DNA of 64,000 nucleotides from assembly GCF_008831285.2 (NCBI RefSeq), contig NC_045147.1, positions 15,044,854 through 15,108,853 of the forward strand. Reading direction: 5' to 3'. A model generated the notes under the pieces. That model saw only the letters and a program-made list of their open reading frames with translations. It was not told where the DNA came from and did not search any database. Shown in pieces: positions 48,266-58,912 of this stretch (the first letter of the stretch is position 1; the number at the start of each line of letters is the position of its first letter). The position numbers were made by a program, and so were the translations under genes. The stretch comes from Nymphaea colorata (lineage: Eukaryota > Streptophyta > Magnoliopsida > Nymphaeales > Nymphaeaceae).

Positions 48266-48989
48266 TACAAACTTTGATATTTCAAAGTCTTCCAAACAAT
48301 TGACACGGGTGTCTGACTTCATCATTTGAAAGAAAGCACTATTTGCAAACTCTGTGGCCCCGAGTGCATTCGTCATTAATTTGGGCAAGTGCTCAATATA
48401 TTTTGAGAAACAGTCCCACTTGTGTGTGGTGTAACTTTAAAACAATATAATGAAAACTACCCACTTGGTATTATTCTGACCCAAGCCTGAATCCTTCATT
48501 TTAGTGTTTTCAAGTCAACCATAGATTATTCTAATTGATGAGATGATAATTGATCCATTTGCACATTTAAAGCCTCAAATTATTGAATTGATTTGATGAT
48601 TCAATCAAGCTCTCTTAGGCGAAAGAGAGTACATCTCGATCAGGGGAGAGAACAGCGAGCCTCCGGAAATTGGATTTTGGAACTCCAATGGGCATTACCT
48701 CAAAGAAAATGGGGTTAAGTACTGTATTTACTGTCCCGAATTTGAATCAAAGAGGCATTTGGAGTAAATTGAAACGATTGAGGCGCACGGCAAAAGTGAT
48801 GAAGTTTGAAAGCCCAAGTTGAAAATTGTATTAATTTGTACGGGGTTAAATGATTCCACATGTTGGATATGGATCCTGATGCGGTGAAAGAACCAGTTTG
48901 TACGATGTGCGATGAGTTTTTTTATAGATTAATGAAATACCAGGGGTGGGCCATTGCGGCCAAGTTTTTAGACTATTAAAAAGACCCGC

Positions 48990-49330
48990 ATTAGATGTCA
49001 ATAGATTAGATTAGATCAGGTATAGCTTTAACCGTACCCACTATTTCGGTTCGGATATTCACATATTTGGATTAGAATTGAAATGAAAAATTGAATCCAA
49101 AATCTAATTTCAACCAAATCCAATTTTTGTGTTCATATCTGGGTCCAAATCAAAATTTTGCACTGAATCTAATCCATTTTCAAAATATAACAACATTGGA
49201 TATAAGATATTTATTATTTTAAACTAAATCAGATTTGAATCCAATGGAATATTTGTACATATCCAAATCCGATTCGATTTCTTTAGGGAATATTAAATTT
49301 CTATCCACATTCGATTTATTCAAAACGGTT
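48990..49330. repeat. AT-rich dispersed repeat, copy 2 of 3
   Basis: Shares with 60930-61265 the order ATATTCACATATTTGGAT-like, CCAAATC, AATCCATTTTCAAAA or CCAATTTTCAAAAC, ACATTGGATATA / ACATTAGATATAGGATATTT, and CCAAATC..GATTCG. Non-coding. Confidence 0.6.
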
Positions 49331-49544
49331 TAATTGGATATCCAATTCTGAAGTTGGTTCAGTCCAGCATTGGTTATCCGAGTTCTTGCACTACCGTATT
49401 GTCTAACACTTATTATCCGAGTTCTTGCACCACCGTATCGAATCATCTGATTTTGAGATTTTATTTCTTTACCCCAAGAAGTTTCAAGTCTGTACAGTTT
49501 TACCTCCCGCGGCAGTGTGACATTAGCGTCAGGAGTTGTGATCA

Positions 49545-49670
49545 TAGACCTGGGCTTCGGGCCAGCCCGGCTCGGTTCAGATAAGAGTCGGGCTTGATGC
49601 TCGAAACCCAACCCCGGGTCCAATACCGAAGCCCAGGCATGGCCTAGCCTGGCCCCGCGTGGCTCAATTA
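49545..49670. mobile_element. GC-rich dispersed repeat (CCCGGCC-type), second copy
   Basis: TGGGCTTCGGGCCAGCCCGG, then GAGTCGGGCTTGATG and CCTAGCCTGGCCCCGCG, flanked by AT-rich DNA. Same style and partial sequence as 18590-18910. Confidence 0.45.
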
Positions 49671-50959
49671 AAATAATTTTTTAATATAAAATAAAAATTT
49701 TGAATATAAAATATATTTTTAAATAAATTGTATATTTATTATTAAATAAAAATAATTAGAAATAAAAAAATAATCAGGCAGGTCCCATTAAGATAAAAGC
49801 CACAAGGCTCTTCCAGTCTCTCTCGGGAAAGATGCCAATTATACTCTTTTTCACAAACATTTATGGGGTGTTGGACCTTAAAACTCATTCGGAAGAAAAA
49901 AAAATGCTTCTAAAACATTAATTTTATGACTGTTTGAATTACACGAAAAATCATTTTTGTTTAAACTTGTTTTTGGTAGTGAATAACATGGCACCCTCGT
50001 TTTTTTAAAAAAAAAATGGTTTTTTGTCTCTATTATCCAAACATATAAACCAGTTTTCCGAAAACCAGACACTAGCTCACAAGTGTTGTCCTTATCAATC
50101 AAACAGGAGAACATGACGTAGTGATGCACAATCATCAAAGTATTGCGTAATCACATTAGCTTAGGAGAAACTGTGGAGATTTAAGATACAAAACATTTTA
50201 AGAATTTAAGACACCAAGCAATGAATTATTAACTATTTTACATACGCAGTCATATGTTTCACTTGGCTATTTAAAATACGGTGGATCACTTTCTCCGTTA
50301 GATTGAGCGATTGTTTAATACATGCTCCCCCAGCATAGCATGTGATGTTCACAAGAGAGACTAAGGTATTTAATATTAGAAACTCTAACTTTAGGAAACA
50401 CTTTAACCAAAAGTCTGAAAGAAAGTTTCCGCGTTCTATATTTTAACATGAAAAAAAAATGAACAGAAACAGAAAAAAGAGAAGTACCCATATCAAAGGG
50501 GATGAGAGATAGAAAATATACAATTTGGATGAACAAAAGGAGAATTTTATCTTATTCGTGGATAAAAAGATGAAGGTTGAACCTTCCTTTCATTCCCTCG
50601 GGTGAACAACTAGCCGAGCAACTCAAGCTCCACTCGTTAAAGCTTGACATGAAAACGAGTTCCAGTCGACTATTTTAATGAAGGAGGGTTTCAAAACACC
50701 ATTGCTCGCAGCGAGTGAGGGATGAGACCCTTGCTTGCTGGAGCAAGGGTTTCTTTCTTCAAAACCCTTGGTCCAACGAGCGAGTGAGGGATGAAATCCT
50801 CGCTCAGCAAAGGGTGGTGCTGGAGAGGATGCTGAGTATGAACGAACTTTCCTTGAAAACCTAAAACTTAAAATCCAGATATCTCATATGATTCCTCTTT
50901 TTCGGCAGATTCTCTACTGTCATCTCTTCCATAACAAACACACCTGTAAACGACATGCC

Positions 50960-51150
50960 TATAAACGAGTTAAACGAGCTCGAGTTTGAGCTCTGACAAG
51001 CTTGATCCACATGAGCTCAAGTTAACATTATATAACTTGATTTGAGCTTGAATCGAATACGAGTTGTGCAAAATAAAAACAAGTGAGCCGAGTTCGAACC
51101 GACTAAGCTTGAGCTCGACGAACCGACTAAGCTTGAGCTCCACTGGACTC
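50960..51150. repeat. CTCGAG/GAGCTTGA-type dispersed repeat
   Basis: Runs of GAGCTCGAG, TTGAGCTC, GACAAGCTTG and a nearby direct repeat of CGAACCGACTAAGCTTGAGC (about 51087-51106 and 51118-51137). Related words occur at 27745-27800 and 38085-38230. Confidence 0.5.
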
Positions 51151-52261
51151 ATGTTCACCTCTACTCGTCTCCTTTCTAGATGGCAATGGCAGTACTATAC
51201 TACCGTCCTTCAACTTGCTGTGCGGTAGGGGAGGAGGTTAAGGAACGGACGTCGACTAAGATATTTTAAGGGTAATGTTGGTATTTCTTTTTTGTAAGGT
51301 AGCACGAACCTGGGTTGGTGGGCCACCCACGTTAATCGAACGTTTGGCGGTTATAAAGAGGGCGACGAATTTGGCTTGTGGCCAAGACCAAGAGTCTACT
51401 AGTCAGGGCAATAACTATATCTTTGTAGGGCATCCATTCCAAGTCAAGCTTCATCCTCCTTTCGTATTGACAAAAGAGCTCTAAACAAACTCTTTTTTTT
51501 TTTTTTTTTTAAAGCGAATGTTAAATCCGATCACAGCCCAGCTTACTAAAAGAATACATTAATATTGTATAAGATAGCAAAAACGCGCCTCTTGAACTGT
51601 AAAAATATTCTTTATTGAGAAGCGTTCTATCGAAACTCGATGTTTCCTTTACTAGACAGCGTTTTTCTTTTTTTACTGCGTATTTGTTGGTTCCCAAAAG
51701 TTCAGAAGTGATGTATTATTTGCCTAAACTTTGTTTAAAAAAATCAAAATTATGTTGATAAAACGCACCTTTTAACCATATAAGCGTTTAATTTCAGAAT
51801 TTAATGAAGAAAAGAAGAGGAGAGTTAAAAAATATAAGTTTTTTGAAATGCAGATCTGCAGCGAAGGGCTTCGAACTGAGGACACAGGAAACATGTGAGC
51901 CCCTCTCTGTCTGGGTTGGGAGTGTTAGCGGGGCCCACGGAGCCGTTAGCCGTCTCTAGCTCGTCGCCGTCGCTTTTAACTCGGAGAATGATATCACACT
52001 CCGTGTTTCGTCACCCATAAGTTTGCTACAGCGTCTTCTTTTCAACCACACCTCCCTGCTTATTGGCTATTGACCAACACACCCTGCCTCGTTCACTCGA
52101 TGTTAAATGAACGCATCTTCAGTGGCGGTGCCGCCATTAAAATGTAAATCAGAAATAATAGTTCGACCGACTTTCTGGATCATGATAGAAATTGATTCTT
52201 AAAATGAATTTTAAAGAAGAAAAAAGGAAGGAGATCACGGGAATGAATCGTATGGGCAAGG

Positions 52262-52326
52262 CCGCGTGGGAAAAGGCAGAAATCCCGTGTGGCCCTAATG
52301 AACTTCCCCACCTCCCGCCCTATATA
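52262..52326 (+). promoter_or_regulatory. CGCG box and TATA-like element of the first CML gene
   Basis: CCGCGT at 52262-52267 fits the VCGCGB core bound by CAMTA (calmodulin-binding) transcription factors. TATATA lies at 52321-52326, only 23 bases before the first ATG, so transcription would be expected to start at or after that ATG. Confidence 0.45.
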
Positions 52327-52343
52327 CGCAGGAAACTGCCGCC

Positions 52344-52952
52344 ATGAAGTCAACCAGAGGAGGTGGAGAAGCAGAGGGAGAGAAGATGAGTACGGTTGAG
52401 TCGTCTGCTCAGGGTCAGAAGCAAAGCCCTCCGCCCCGGGATGCGAGGGAGGAAATGGAGCGGGTGTTCAGGCGGTTCGACACGGACGGCGACGGGAAGA
52501 TATCGGTGTCGGAGCTCGGCGAGCTCCTCCGGGCCTTCGGCTCCGCCGTCTCGGAGGACGAGGCGGCCCGGATGATGCGCGACGTCGACGTCAACGGCGA
52601 CGGCTTCATCGACATGGACGAGTTCGCGCAGATCAACGGAGCCGGCGGGGAGACGGGGGCGGCCGGCGGAGGCTGCGAGGAGCAGGGCCTGAGGGAGGCG
52701 TTCGCGATCTACGATCTGGACAAGGACGGGCGCATCTCCGCGAAGGAGCTCCACCGAGTCCTCGGCCGTATGGGCGAGAAGTGCTCCGTCAAGGAGTGTT
52801 GCCGGATGATCAGCTCCATCGACGCCGACGGCGACGGCCACGTCAACTTCGATGAGTTCAAACGGATGATGAGCCCGTCGTCCGCGCCTTCTCCTTCCCC
52901 GCGCTCACCGACCTCCGCTGCTCGGGCAACCACCGGTGGCCAGAGAAAATGA
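52344..52952 (+). CDS. Calmodulin-like protein with four EF-hands, intronless, 202 aa
   Basis: Calcium sensor of the plant CML family, resembling the CML25/26/27 group. All four 12-residue loops keep Asp at position 1, Gly at 6 and Glu at 12: D46-E57 (DTDGDGKISVSE), D82-E93 (DVNGDGFIDMDE), D124-E135 (DLDKDGRISAKE) and D160-E171 (DADGDGHVNFDE), so each should bind calcium. The linker between lobes is Gly/Ala/Glu-rich, and the C-terminus adds a Ser/Pro/Arg tail absent from calmodulin. Start choice is open. The ATG at 52344 has a GCCGCC context, but a TATA-like box only 23 bases upstream favours the next in-frame ATG at 52386 (188 aa, MSTVESS). A paralogue on the same strand lies 3.6 kb downstream. 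Codons are strongly GC-ending. Confidence 0.92.
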   Translation: MKSTRGGGEAEGEKMSTVESSAQGQKQSPPPRDAREEMERVFRRFDTDGDGKISVSELGELLRAFGSAVSEDEAARMMRDVDVNGDGFIDMDEFAQINGAGGETGAAGGGCEEQGLREAFAIYDLDKDGRISAKELHRVLGRMGEKCSVKECCRMISSIDADGDGHVNFDEFKRMMSPSSAPSPSPRSPTSAARATTGGQRK

Positions 52953-54194
52953 AAATCCGGGATCCCTTTCCTGAAGATGCTGGCTATGCACACTAATCTC
53001 TCCGTAACTAGGGCTCTAAAAGATGTTCTTAGGGTGACTGATCGTTTGTTTTCCCTTTGTTAATCTGGTTTCCAAGAAGGTTTGTACTTCCATGAATATA
53101 ATCTCTTCGTTTCATGCGGTCGTTCCCGTCACTCTCAGCGCTTCCCCCTTTTTATTTTCTTCTTCCATCCTTTTTCCTGTGACTTGGTTAGCGTGCACCT
53201 GACACGAAATGCACAATAGATATTGTTCTCCCCAACTTCCAGAAACTTAATTTTTCTCCTGAGCATGGATTGATGGTGATATCTATGTCACAGAGCTTAT
53301 CGTTCCCAATTTCGAAGCTATTTTTCTCTGGTGCGATGCTGCTGCTACCGATTCAATGTGGCTGAAAGACTGCAAGAAGCGATTAATGGTTCGCGTGTTC
53401 CCAGGAACCAATTTCAGCTTTTTGTAGGAAGAAACAAGAAAGAAAGCCACATCAGAAGTGCCCGCCAAAGAAAATAAATTTCAAATATTGTTGATGGAAT
53501 TCCGATGCGTTAAGCGAATAGTGGACAAGAATTCCACATTTGCTTGTGGACTCTAAAATTTGATGAGCATCCGAATCTGAATACATGTATGTGCCAAGTG
53601 CAAAGAGTGGACAAGAATCCAATATTTTCTTTTTCATTTGATTTAACCTGTGGCCCCACTGGAAAGCAAACAAGATGTTCTTTCCTTGCGATTAAACGGG
53701 TCTCCAGAGGAAGGACGAAAAGTCCAATGCCTTGAGAGGCTGGGCCGATGGTTAGCGTGCGGGCGTCATGTGGATGGAAAATGACGCTTTTATCTGCATC
53801 ACCCAATAATTGGCCCTTTTGTTGATACGGTACAAGGTTGGTATGGGTTTAACTTTTTTTTTTTTTTTTTTTTTGTCTTTAAATTCATTTAAATTTTTTT
53901 ATTATTCTTGAATTCAAGAAACGAAAAAGAAGAAGAAACGCACATGCTAAAAAGGAAATTTTGAAACGTAGATCATTAGCTCGGATTCTAAATGGAGAAA
54001 TGATCAATTTGATATCTAAATTTATAAAACAACAATAAAGTTTACATTTTATAGTCTAGATAAGCTTAAGGTTTTGTTTGATGACATGGAAGAATTTAAC
54101 GTGGTAAATTTATCATGAAAAAGAATGCTATAAAAAAATACATGACGAAATTTTACCTTTTTTTAAGACATTGATTGATTGCATAAAAGTTTTT

Positions 54195-54285
54195 TACAAG
54201 GTAAAATTAACAGTATTTGGTGCACATGGTAGTTTTTTATAAGATAAAATTAACTGTGTTTGGTGCACATGGTAAAAAATATAAG
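54195..54285. repeat. Tandem repeat of a 45-bp unit
   Basis: Two neighbouring copies share AAATTAAC, then TTTGGTGCACATGGTA. The unit sits in AT-rich DNA that looks like a small decayed element. Confidence 0.7.
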
Positions 54286-54487
54286 AAACTTTTTTTTCGA
54301 TCGTTAATAGTTGTTTTTTTGTTCTCTCGTCTTTTTCATGTAAGCTACTAACTTTTCATGTTAAGAAGCAGTAATATGCTATCACTTGATACAACTGTTC
54401 TAGGAAGGAAGATGACCTCTCATTGGTAATAATGTTTGAATAGCAACTTAGAATGACCTGTCTTAACTCTTAAACAAACCTTATTGA

Positions 54488-54561
54488 AATGAGAAATTAA
54501 GTGAAAAAGGGAAAAGAATATGTTACAGTAATGAGAAATTAAGTGAAAAAGGGAAAAGAAT
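54488..54561. repeat. 32-bp perfect repeat with 42-bp period
   Basis: 54488-54519 and 54530-54561 are identical over 32 bases (AATGAGAAATTAAGTG, then a run of A and G), separated by 10 bases. Confidence 0.9.
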
Positions 54562-56191
54562 TGGATGTGAAAAAAGAAATGAGCGATAAACAGAGATTCT
54601 GAGTTGGAACTAGTTATGACAGATCTATACAAGATGACAAAGAAAATCGACGTTGCAACAGACACAACCTATACTTTTAACATAGAAGTTCTTCATTCAA
54701 TTTGATTTGGACTCTTATGAACACACATATACACCAAAATGAATTACATTTTGCATGCATTTAAATAAAAAAATTCTTTCAACTTACAATTGATACTAAG
54801 GTTTAATGCCTTTTACCACTGTTATTTTCCTTTCTCATTCACCTTGAGCAATCAGCAGTCCCCCAATTTCACAAAACGCACTCAACAAGTGCCCCAATCA
54901 GCAATCAACACTTTTATCATTGTAACTTGTAAGTTTGTAACTCAGTTATGTTTTTTTAAAAAATGGGAAAGAAGGGTTTCGATCAACTTCTTTCCCTTTC
55001 CATTTCACACAAAACAAAAGGGAGGCACTCAGAAGACAACTCTCTCTAGCCGACTACTCTATCTCCGGCAGCGAAAACTTCACCTCCGGTGGCAAAAGAT
55101 TTTTGTCCGTCTCTGGCGATGAGAGCTTCATCTCTGCGGCAAGAGCTTCATGTACATCTCACGCCCCTGCCCAGCCATGTCCACCCCTTCCTAGCTGCGA
55201 GAGCTCCATCTCCGGCAGCGGGACATTACGCCCCTCTCTGCCCTGTTCGCCCTTCCCTTCCGCGAAGAGTCCCACGCTGGTTTCACATTCTTTCGGACTC
55301 AAGTGAGCAAAACCCCTGACAGACAGACCTGTGCAGTGAAATTTCACCCAATCGTATGAGTTTTTTTAGTGAAATTTCACGGCGTTTGATTCGTCGTAAG
55401 GTGTAGGGGTGAAAATTCACCAGCCCGCACAGTTTTCAACCACAGGGCCTAAGGCAAAAGTAATTTTCTTTCCACCTTCGAAAGGGTATCCAGCTTTATT
55501 GTGTGAACTTTGGATGAACAATATGTCAACAACTCATTGTCCCAAACAATTCATTGTCCCAAAAGACTTCTCATTCCCCCTTGTTTTTGAGGTCCTGAAC
55601 TGCCTCAAAACATTCTTTCATCTATAAAACTTGCAGAAAAAAGCTCCAAAACAAAACAAAAACTGGAAAAGTGATTGATAAAAAGAAGAATATCAGGATA
55701 AAGCCCCATTAAATGTTTAAAAGAAAGTCAATACTTTCTATGACATCAAGATTGATATGGTTAGGAAGTCTATCATAACATTCATTTGGTTTCCATATGG
55801 AGGTAACCCCACGCGCTATGGAAGAAGCAGTCGTGAGACCTTATTAAATATTTGAAGACTCTTCTCATGTGACTTGTCATGCATCTTTATGTCATCGTGG
55901 TTTCAGTTGTCAATTGTCAGCGGCAACAGTTGGTCATTGTTGTTTAATGAGTACGTCCCAAAGGCAAGAGTATTTTGTAAAATTGCTTCATGAAGCAAGC
56001 AAATTCACAGAATGATAATAAATGGTGTCAATAGAAGCCTTCTTGATTTTGTTAATTTTCTTATGTAATGGAAGTTGGTATTCAAAAAAAGTAAAAGTTG
56101 GTTGTGATTCGATCCGCGTATAGAATACTGAAAGATCAACCGATGCGGTGAAGATTTGCTTGGGACGGGAGGAGACAGGCCACGAGGAAGG

Positions 56192-56464
56192 ACGCGCTTT
56201 GCCGGCACGGGCTCGGTTCAATGTTTTCCGGCAGCGTACAGGAAGCATATGCGCCTGCAAGCACCCTGCTAGCCAACACGGACCCACCCCCACGCGCCTA
56301 CGAGCCCACCACGAACCAGCCCGGAAGGCACCGCCTCCGCGGTCCTCTCCAACCGCCTAACCGACATCCGGTATCCAGCCAAACATCATAAATCCAATCC
56401 ACCGTCCGATCACGTACGGATCGCCACTTGTCATTCTCCTGACGCGGCTAAGTTACTATAAAAT
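56192..56464 (+). promoter_or_regulatory. CGCG boxes and TATA box of the second CML gene
   Basis: TATAAAAT at 56457-56464 lies 64 bases before the start codon. Upstream are three VCGCGB matches: ACGCGC at 56192-56197, ACGCGC at 56292-56297 and ACGCGG at 56442-56447, the last just 10 bases before the TATA box. Confidence 0.55.
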
Positions 56465-56527
56465 GGGAGGCTACCGATGCTTTCCCTCTCCTAAACCGGT
56501 AAACGTAGGAAGGAAGGAATTCGCACA

Positions 56528-57130
56528 ATGAAGATGAATTGCTTCAATCCCAACTACAAGAAAAAATCCCCCAGGCGAAACCCTACCCCCGCAACCGATT
56601 GCAGCAATCTTTCCCGCTCGCCGGAACAGTCGTCTTCCAACTCCGGCGCCAAGTGCTCGGCGGCCCCGCCCGCGGCCGCTTCCTCGCTCTCCATCCAGGA
56701 TTCCGGCGACCTGCGCCAGGTGTTCGAGAAGTTCGACGCGAACGGCGACGGGCGGATCTCCACCGACGAGCTAGAGTCGATGCTTCGGTGCCTCGGGTTC
56801 GCCGGGTCCAGGGAGGAGGTGGAGGCGATGATGCGGGAGGCGGACACCGACGGCGACGGTTTCGTGAACCTCGACGAGTTCTTGCATATGAACACGCAGG
56901 AGACGGACGCGTCCAAGTGCATGGAGGATCTGAGGAATGCGTTCACGATCTTCGATCGGGACAAGAACGGCCTGATCTCCGCGGACGAGCTGCATCAGGT
57001 GCTCAGGAGCCTGGGGGACAGCGCGACCCTGAGCGCCTGCAAGGACATGATCCGCGGCGTCGATCAGAACGGCGACGGCCAGGTCAATTTCGAGGAGTTC
57101 ATGATGATGATGACGAAATCCCCCAGATGA
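56528..57130 (+). CDS. Calmodulin-like protein with four EF-hands and basic N-terminus, intronless, 200 aa
   Basis: Calcium sensor of the CML family, with lobes resembling the CML25/26 group. The EF loops are D70-E81 (DANGDGRISTDE), D106-E117 (DTDGDGFVNLDE), D143-E154 (DRDKNGLISADE) and D179-E190 (DQNGDGQVNFEE), all with the required first and last acids and central Gly. About 58 N-terminal residues precede the first EF-hand. They start MKMNCFNPNYKKKSPRR, a lysine/arginine cluster with a Cys at position 5, and become Ser/Ala-rich. This could guide membrane or nuclear location, but no lipid-attachment consensus is present. The start is the first ATG after a good TATA box, and a second ATG two codons on is equivalent. 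The paralogue at 52344-52952 differs mainly in N-terminus, linker and C-terminal tail. A GC-rich frame-shifted open frame over the same DNA is a shadow. Confidence 0.93.
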   Translation: MKMNCFNPNYKKKSPRRNPTPATDCSNLSRSPEQSSSNSGAKCSAAPPAAASSLSIQDSGDLRQVFEKFDANGDGRISTDELESMLRCLGFAGSREEVEAMMREADTDGDGFVNLDEFLHMNTQETDASKCMEDLRNAFTIFDRDKNGLISADELHQVLRSLGDSATLSACKDMIRGVDQNGDGQVNFEEFMMMMTKSPR

Positions 57131-58258
57131 TCCAGAGAAATCTGTCGCATTGGCTTTCGTATTGATTTCCGCCCCTTTCTACCGAAATTCCGTTCGTCTC
57201 CTCTCTGAAACATTTCCTTTTAAGTTTCTTCCACGATTGCCTGTGTAAATAGCTATAATCGGCGCGATTTGTTATAGGTTGAAAATCCAATAAAGGTGAT
57301 TTGTTTTTCTGCTGATCAATATTTTCTGTCTATACCAATCGTTCATGGTTCCGTTCCGCCTGTAATGGACTCGCCCAAACGGGCCACCTATTGTTCTCTT
57401 GTTTTCCTGTGCATCAAATTCCAACCTATTGGGGACGAATGACATGTCCCCGTATATGGTAACTGTATGCTTGGCAAGTTGCCAAAAATTTGTTACCTAA
57501 TGATGACAAGTATACATTATCAATGCGACAGGAAGGTCGCTGTCAGCACTCAAATAGTGAAATGTGCCTCCCAAAATTCTTGAGTGTCGTCACCATTAGA
57601 CTCGAAATCTTGTGGAGTCATGGACTGCTCTGTATAATGTATAGGCACAACTAATTTTACCTGTCTCAGGAACTTGACGAAAGAGAGAGAGAGTAGTTCG
57701 CAACTAATTGGCAAAACAAATTGTTCAACTTCAGTGCCAAACTAGTTCTTAGGGGAGAGTGTCCAAATCGAAACTTTTAACGTCTGAATACCTCGACAGA
57801 TCACGGTTGTAATATTCTTTGGAGGGAGAGAGATCAGAAGAGAGATCTCCACGATGTCAGGGAACATAAATAGTCAAGAAGCGAAGAGTAAAGTAGCAGA
57901 GAAAGCAAATAAAATGTCACCACAGAACCTATGCTCTACCATAAGGATCAAATATTGTTAAGGAATTCCGGCAAATAGAAGCTAATGGTTCAAAGCCCCT
58001 GATAAAATTTGTGGCGAGCAACGCAAAACCTCCGACTTGATACACCTTGTAGATGGTTAGTACATAAACGAACTAACCAAGTATAACTTGAATATGTTGA
58101 TAATGGTGCAAGCTTCAGAATTCAATCGTCAAAATTCTGGCAACGATGGAATTAGGATAAACTGGAGGAGTGGTATACCGTGAAACCCAATGAAAACGGC
58201 CTTATCTGGCCTCCCCGGTTCAACATTCACTCATTTAGTACTGTAATTAGAACACAAA
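57131..58258. other. Downstream flank of the second CML gene
   Basis: Starts with the 3' untranslated region; AATAAA-like AATAAAGG near 57290 may be its poly(A) signal. No gene or clear repeat is seen in the remainder. Confidence 0.5.
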
Positions 58259-58539
58259 TCACCCAGCATGTTCACTTGAACAGGCAGAGGCAAGGTGGTC
58301 TGATGGTTTTTCATTGTTAATCTTGAGAGGCGATTCACTGCAATGGGATGTAGTATTACTGCTTGACCTTAGATTCTGGAGCTTATATAAAACATGATTA
58401 ATCCAAGTAAGGATATAATCAGGGAGAACATTAACTATGATAGGAGTCTTGACATTAACTATGTTTAATTCTGCACTTTCTGCATGTCGTATAATTTCCA
58501 CAACATTTGTTTTAAGACTTGGAAAAGTCACCAAAGTTG

Positions 58540-58912
58540 AAGAAAACTAGAGGGCGCCATTGACAACATATGACAGAATCGGCATTCCTTGCCTGTGCAT
58601 GGAACGAACCAATCTAAGTGGCTTATGCTTTCCTTTGCATAGTGATCCATTACGTTAATATCACGAGGCAACGACAAGCTTTTAGCAATGAAGGTGACAA
58701 CTTTATCTATGTAACCAGCCTTGCAACCATCGGTCCATAAGAAGCAATCTGACAATGGAAAGTCTACCATCCAAATTATTTACAGCCTTCCTCATTCTTG
58801 CAAAGAGATCGAAGAGAGCAATATGCACCTGCCATTCACGAAGATAGACGTTGTTGATGATTCTAAGGGCCTGCATCCTCCTAATTCTTCTAACATTCCA
58901 TGAGATTATCAC
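58540..58912 (-). mobile_element. Probable LINE endonuclease fragment, decayed
   Basis: A minus-strand frame at 58912-58703 begins MIISWNVRRIRRMQALRI, then NNVYLREWQVHIALFDL. This matches the opening of the endonuclease domain in plant LINE ORF2 proteins (IISWNVRGLG..., ...LREWKVDIALLQET...), with the catalytic ETK region already lost. An overlapping frame (58770-58528) reads VDFPLSDCFLWTDG, like the later DLPL...FTWTNG part of the same domain, but far too close, so an internal deletion is likely. No reverse transcriptase segment is visible. Confidence 0.55.

Larger units (their letters stand above)
48266..52343. other. Repeat-rich intergenic region before the first calmodulin-like gene
   Basis: Contains the second copy of the AT-rich dispersed repeat (48990-49330), the GC-rich repeat (49545-49665), a small hairpin-forming repeat at 50695-50815, a CTCGAG/GAGCTTG-type repeat (50960-51150), and a poly-T tract at 51491-51511. 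No gene supported. Confidence 0.5.
52953..56456. other. Intergenic DNA between the two CML genes
   Basis: After the first CML's 3' untranslated region, no gene is supported. It includes a poly-T tract (about 53851-53874), MITE-like AT-rich DNA at 54060-54290, two short tandem duplications, and a CT/GC-richer patch at 55040-55300 with chance frames. Confidence 0.5.

Noticed and set aside
51079-51100. GAGTTCGAACC, resembling a tRNA B box
   Set aside because: No A box or cloverleaf around it; it belongs to a CTCGAG/TTCGAA-rich dispersed repeat.
52350-52841. 163-codon minus-strand frame over the first CML gene
   Set aside because: Shadow of GC-rich EF-hand codons; the product has no family features.
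56539-57165. 208-codon plus-strand frame overlapping the second CML gene
   Set aside because: Frame-shifted reading of the real gene; Arg-rich translation without domains.
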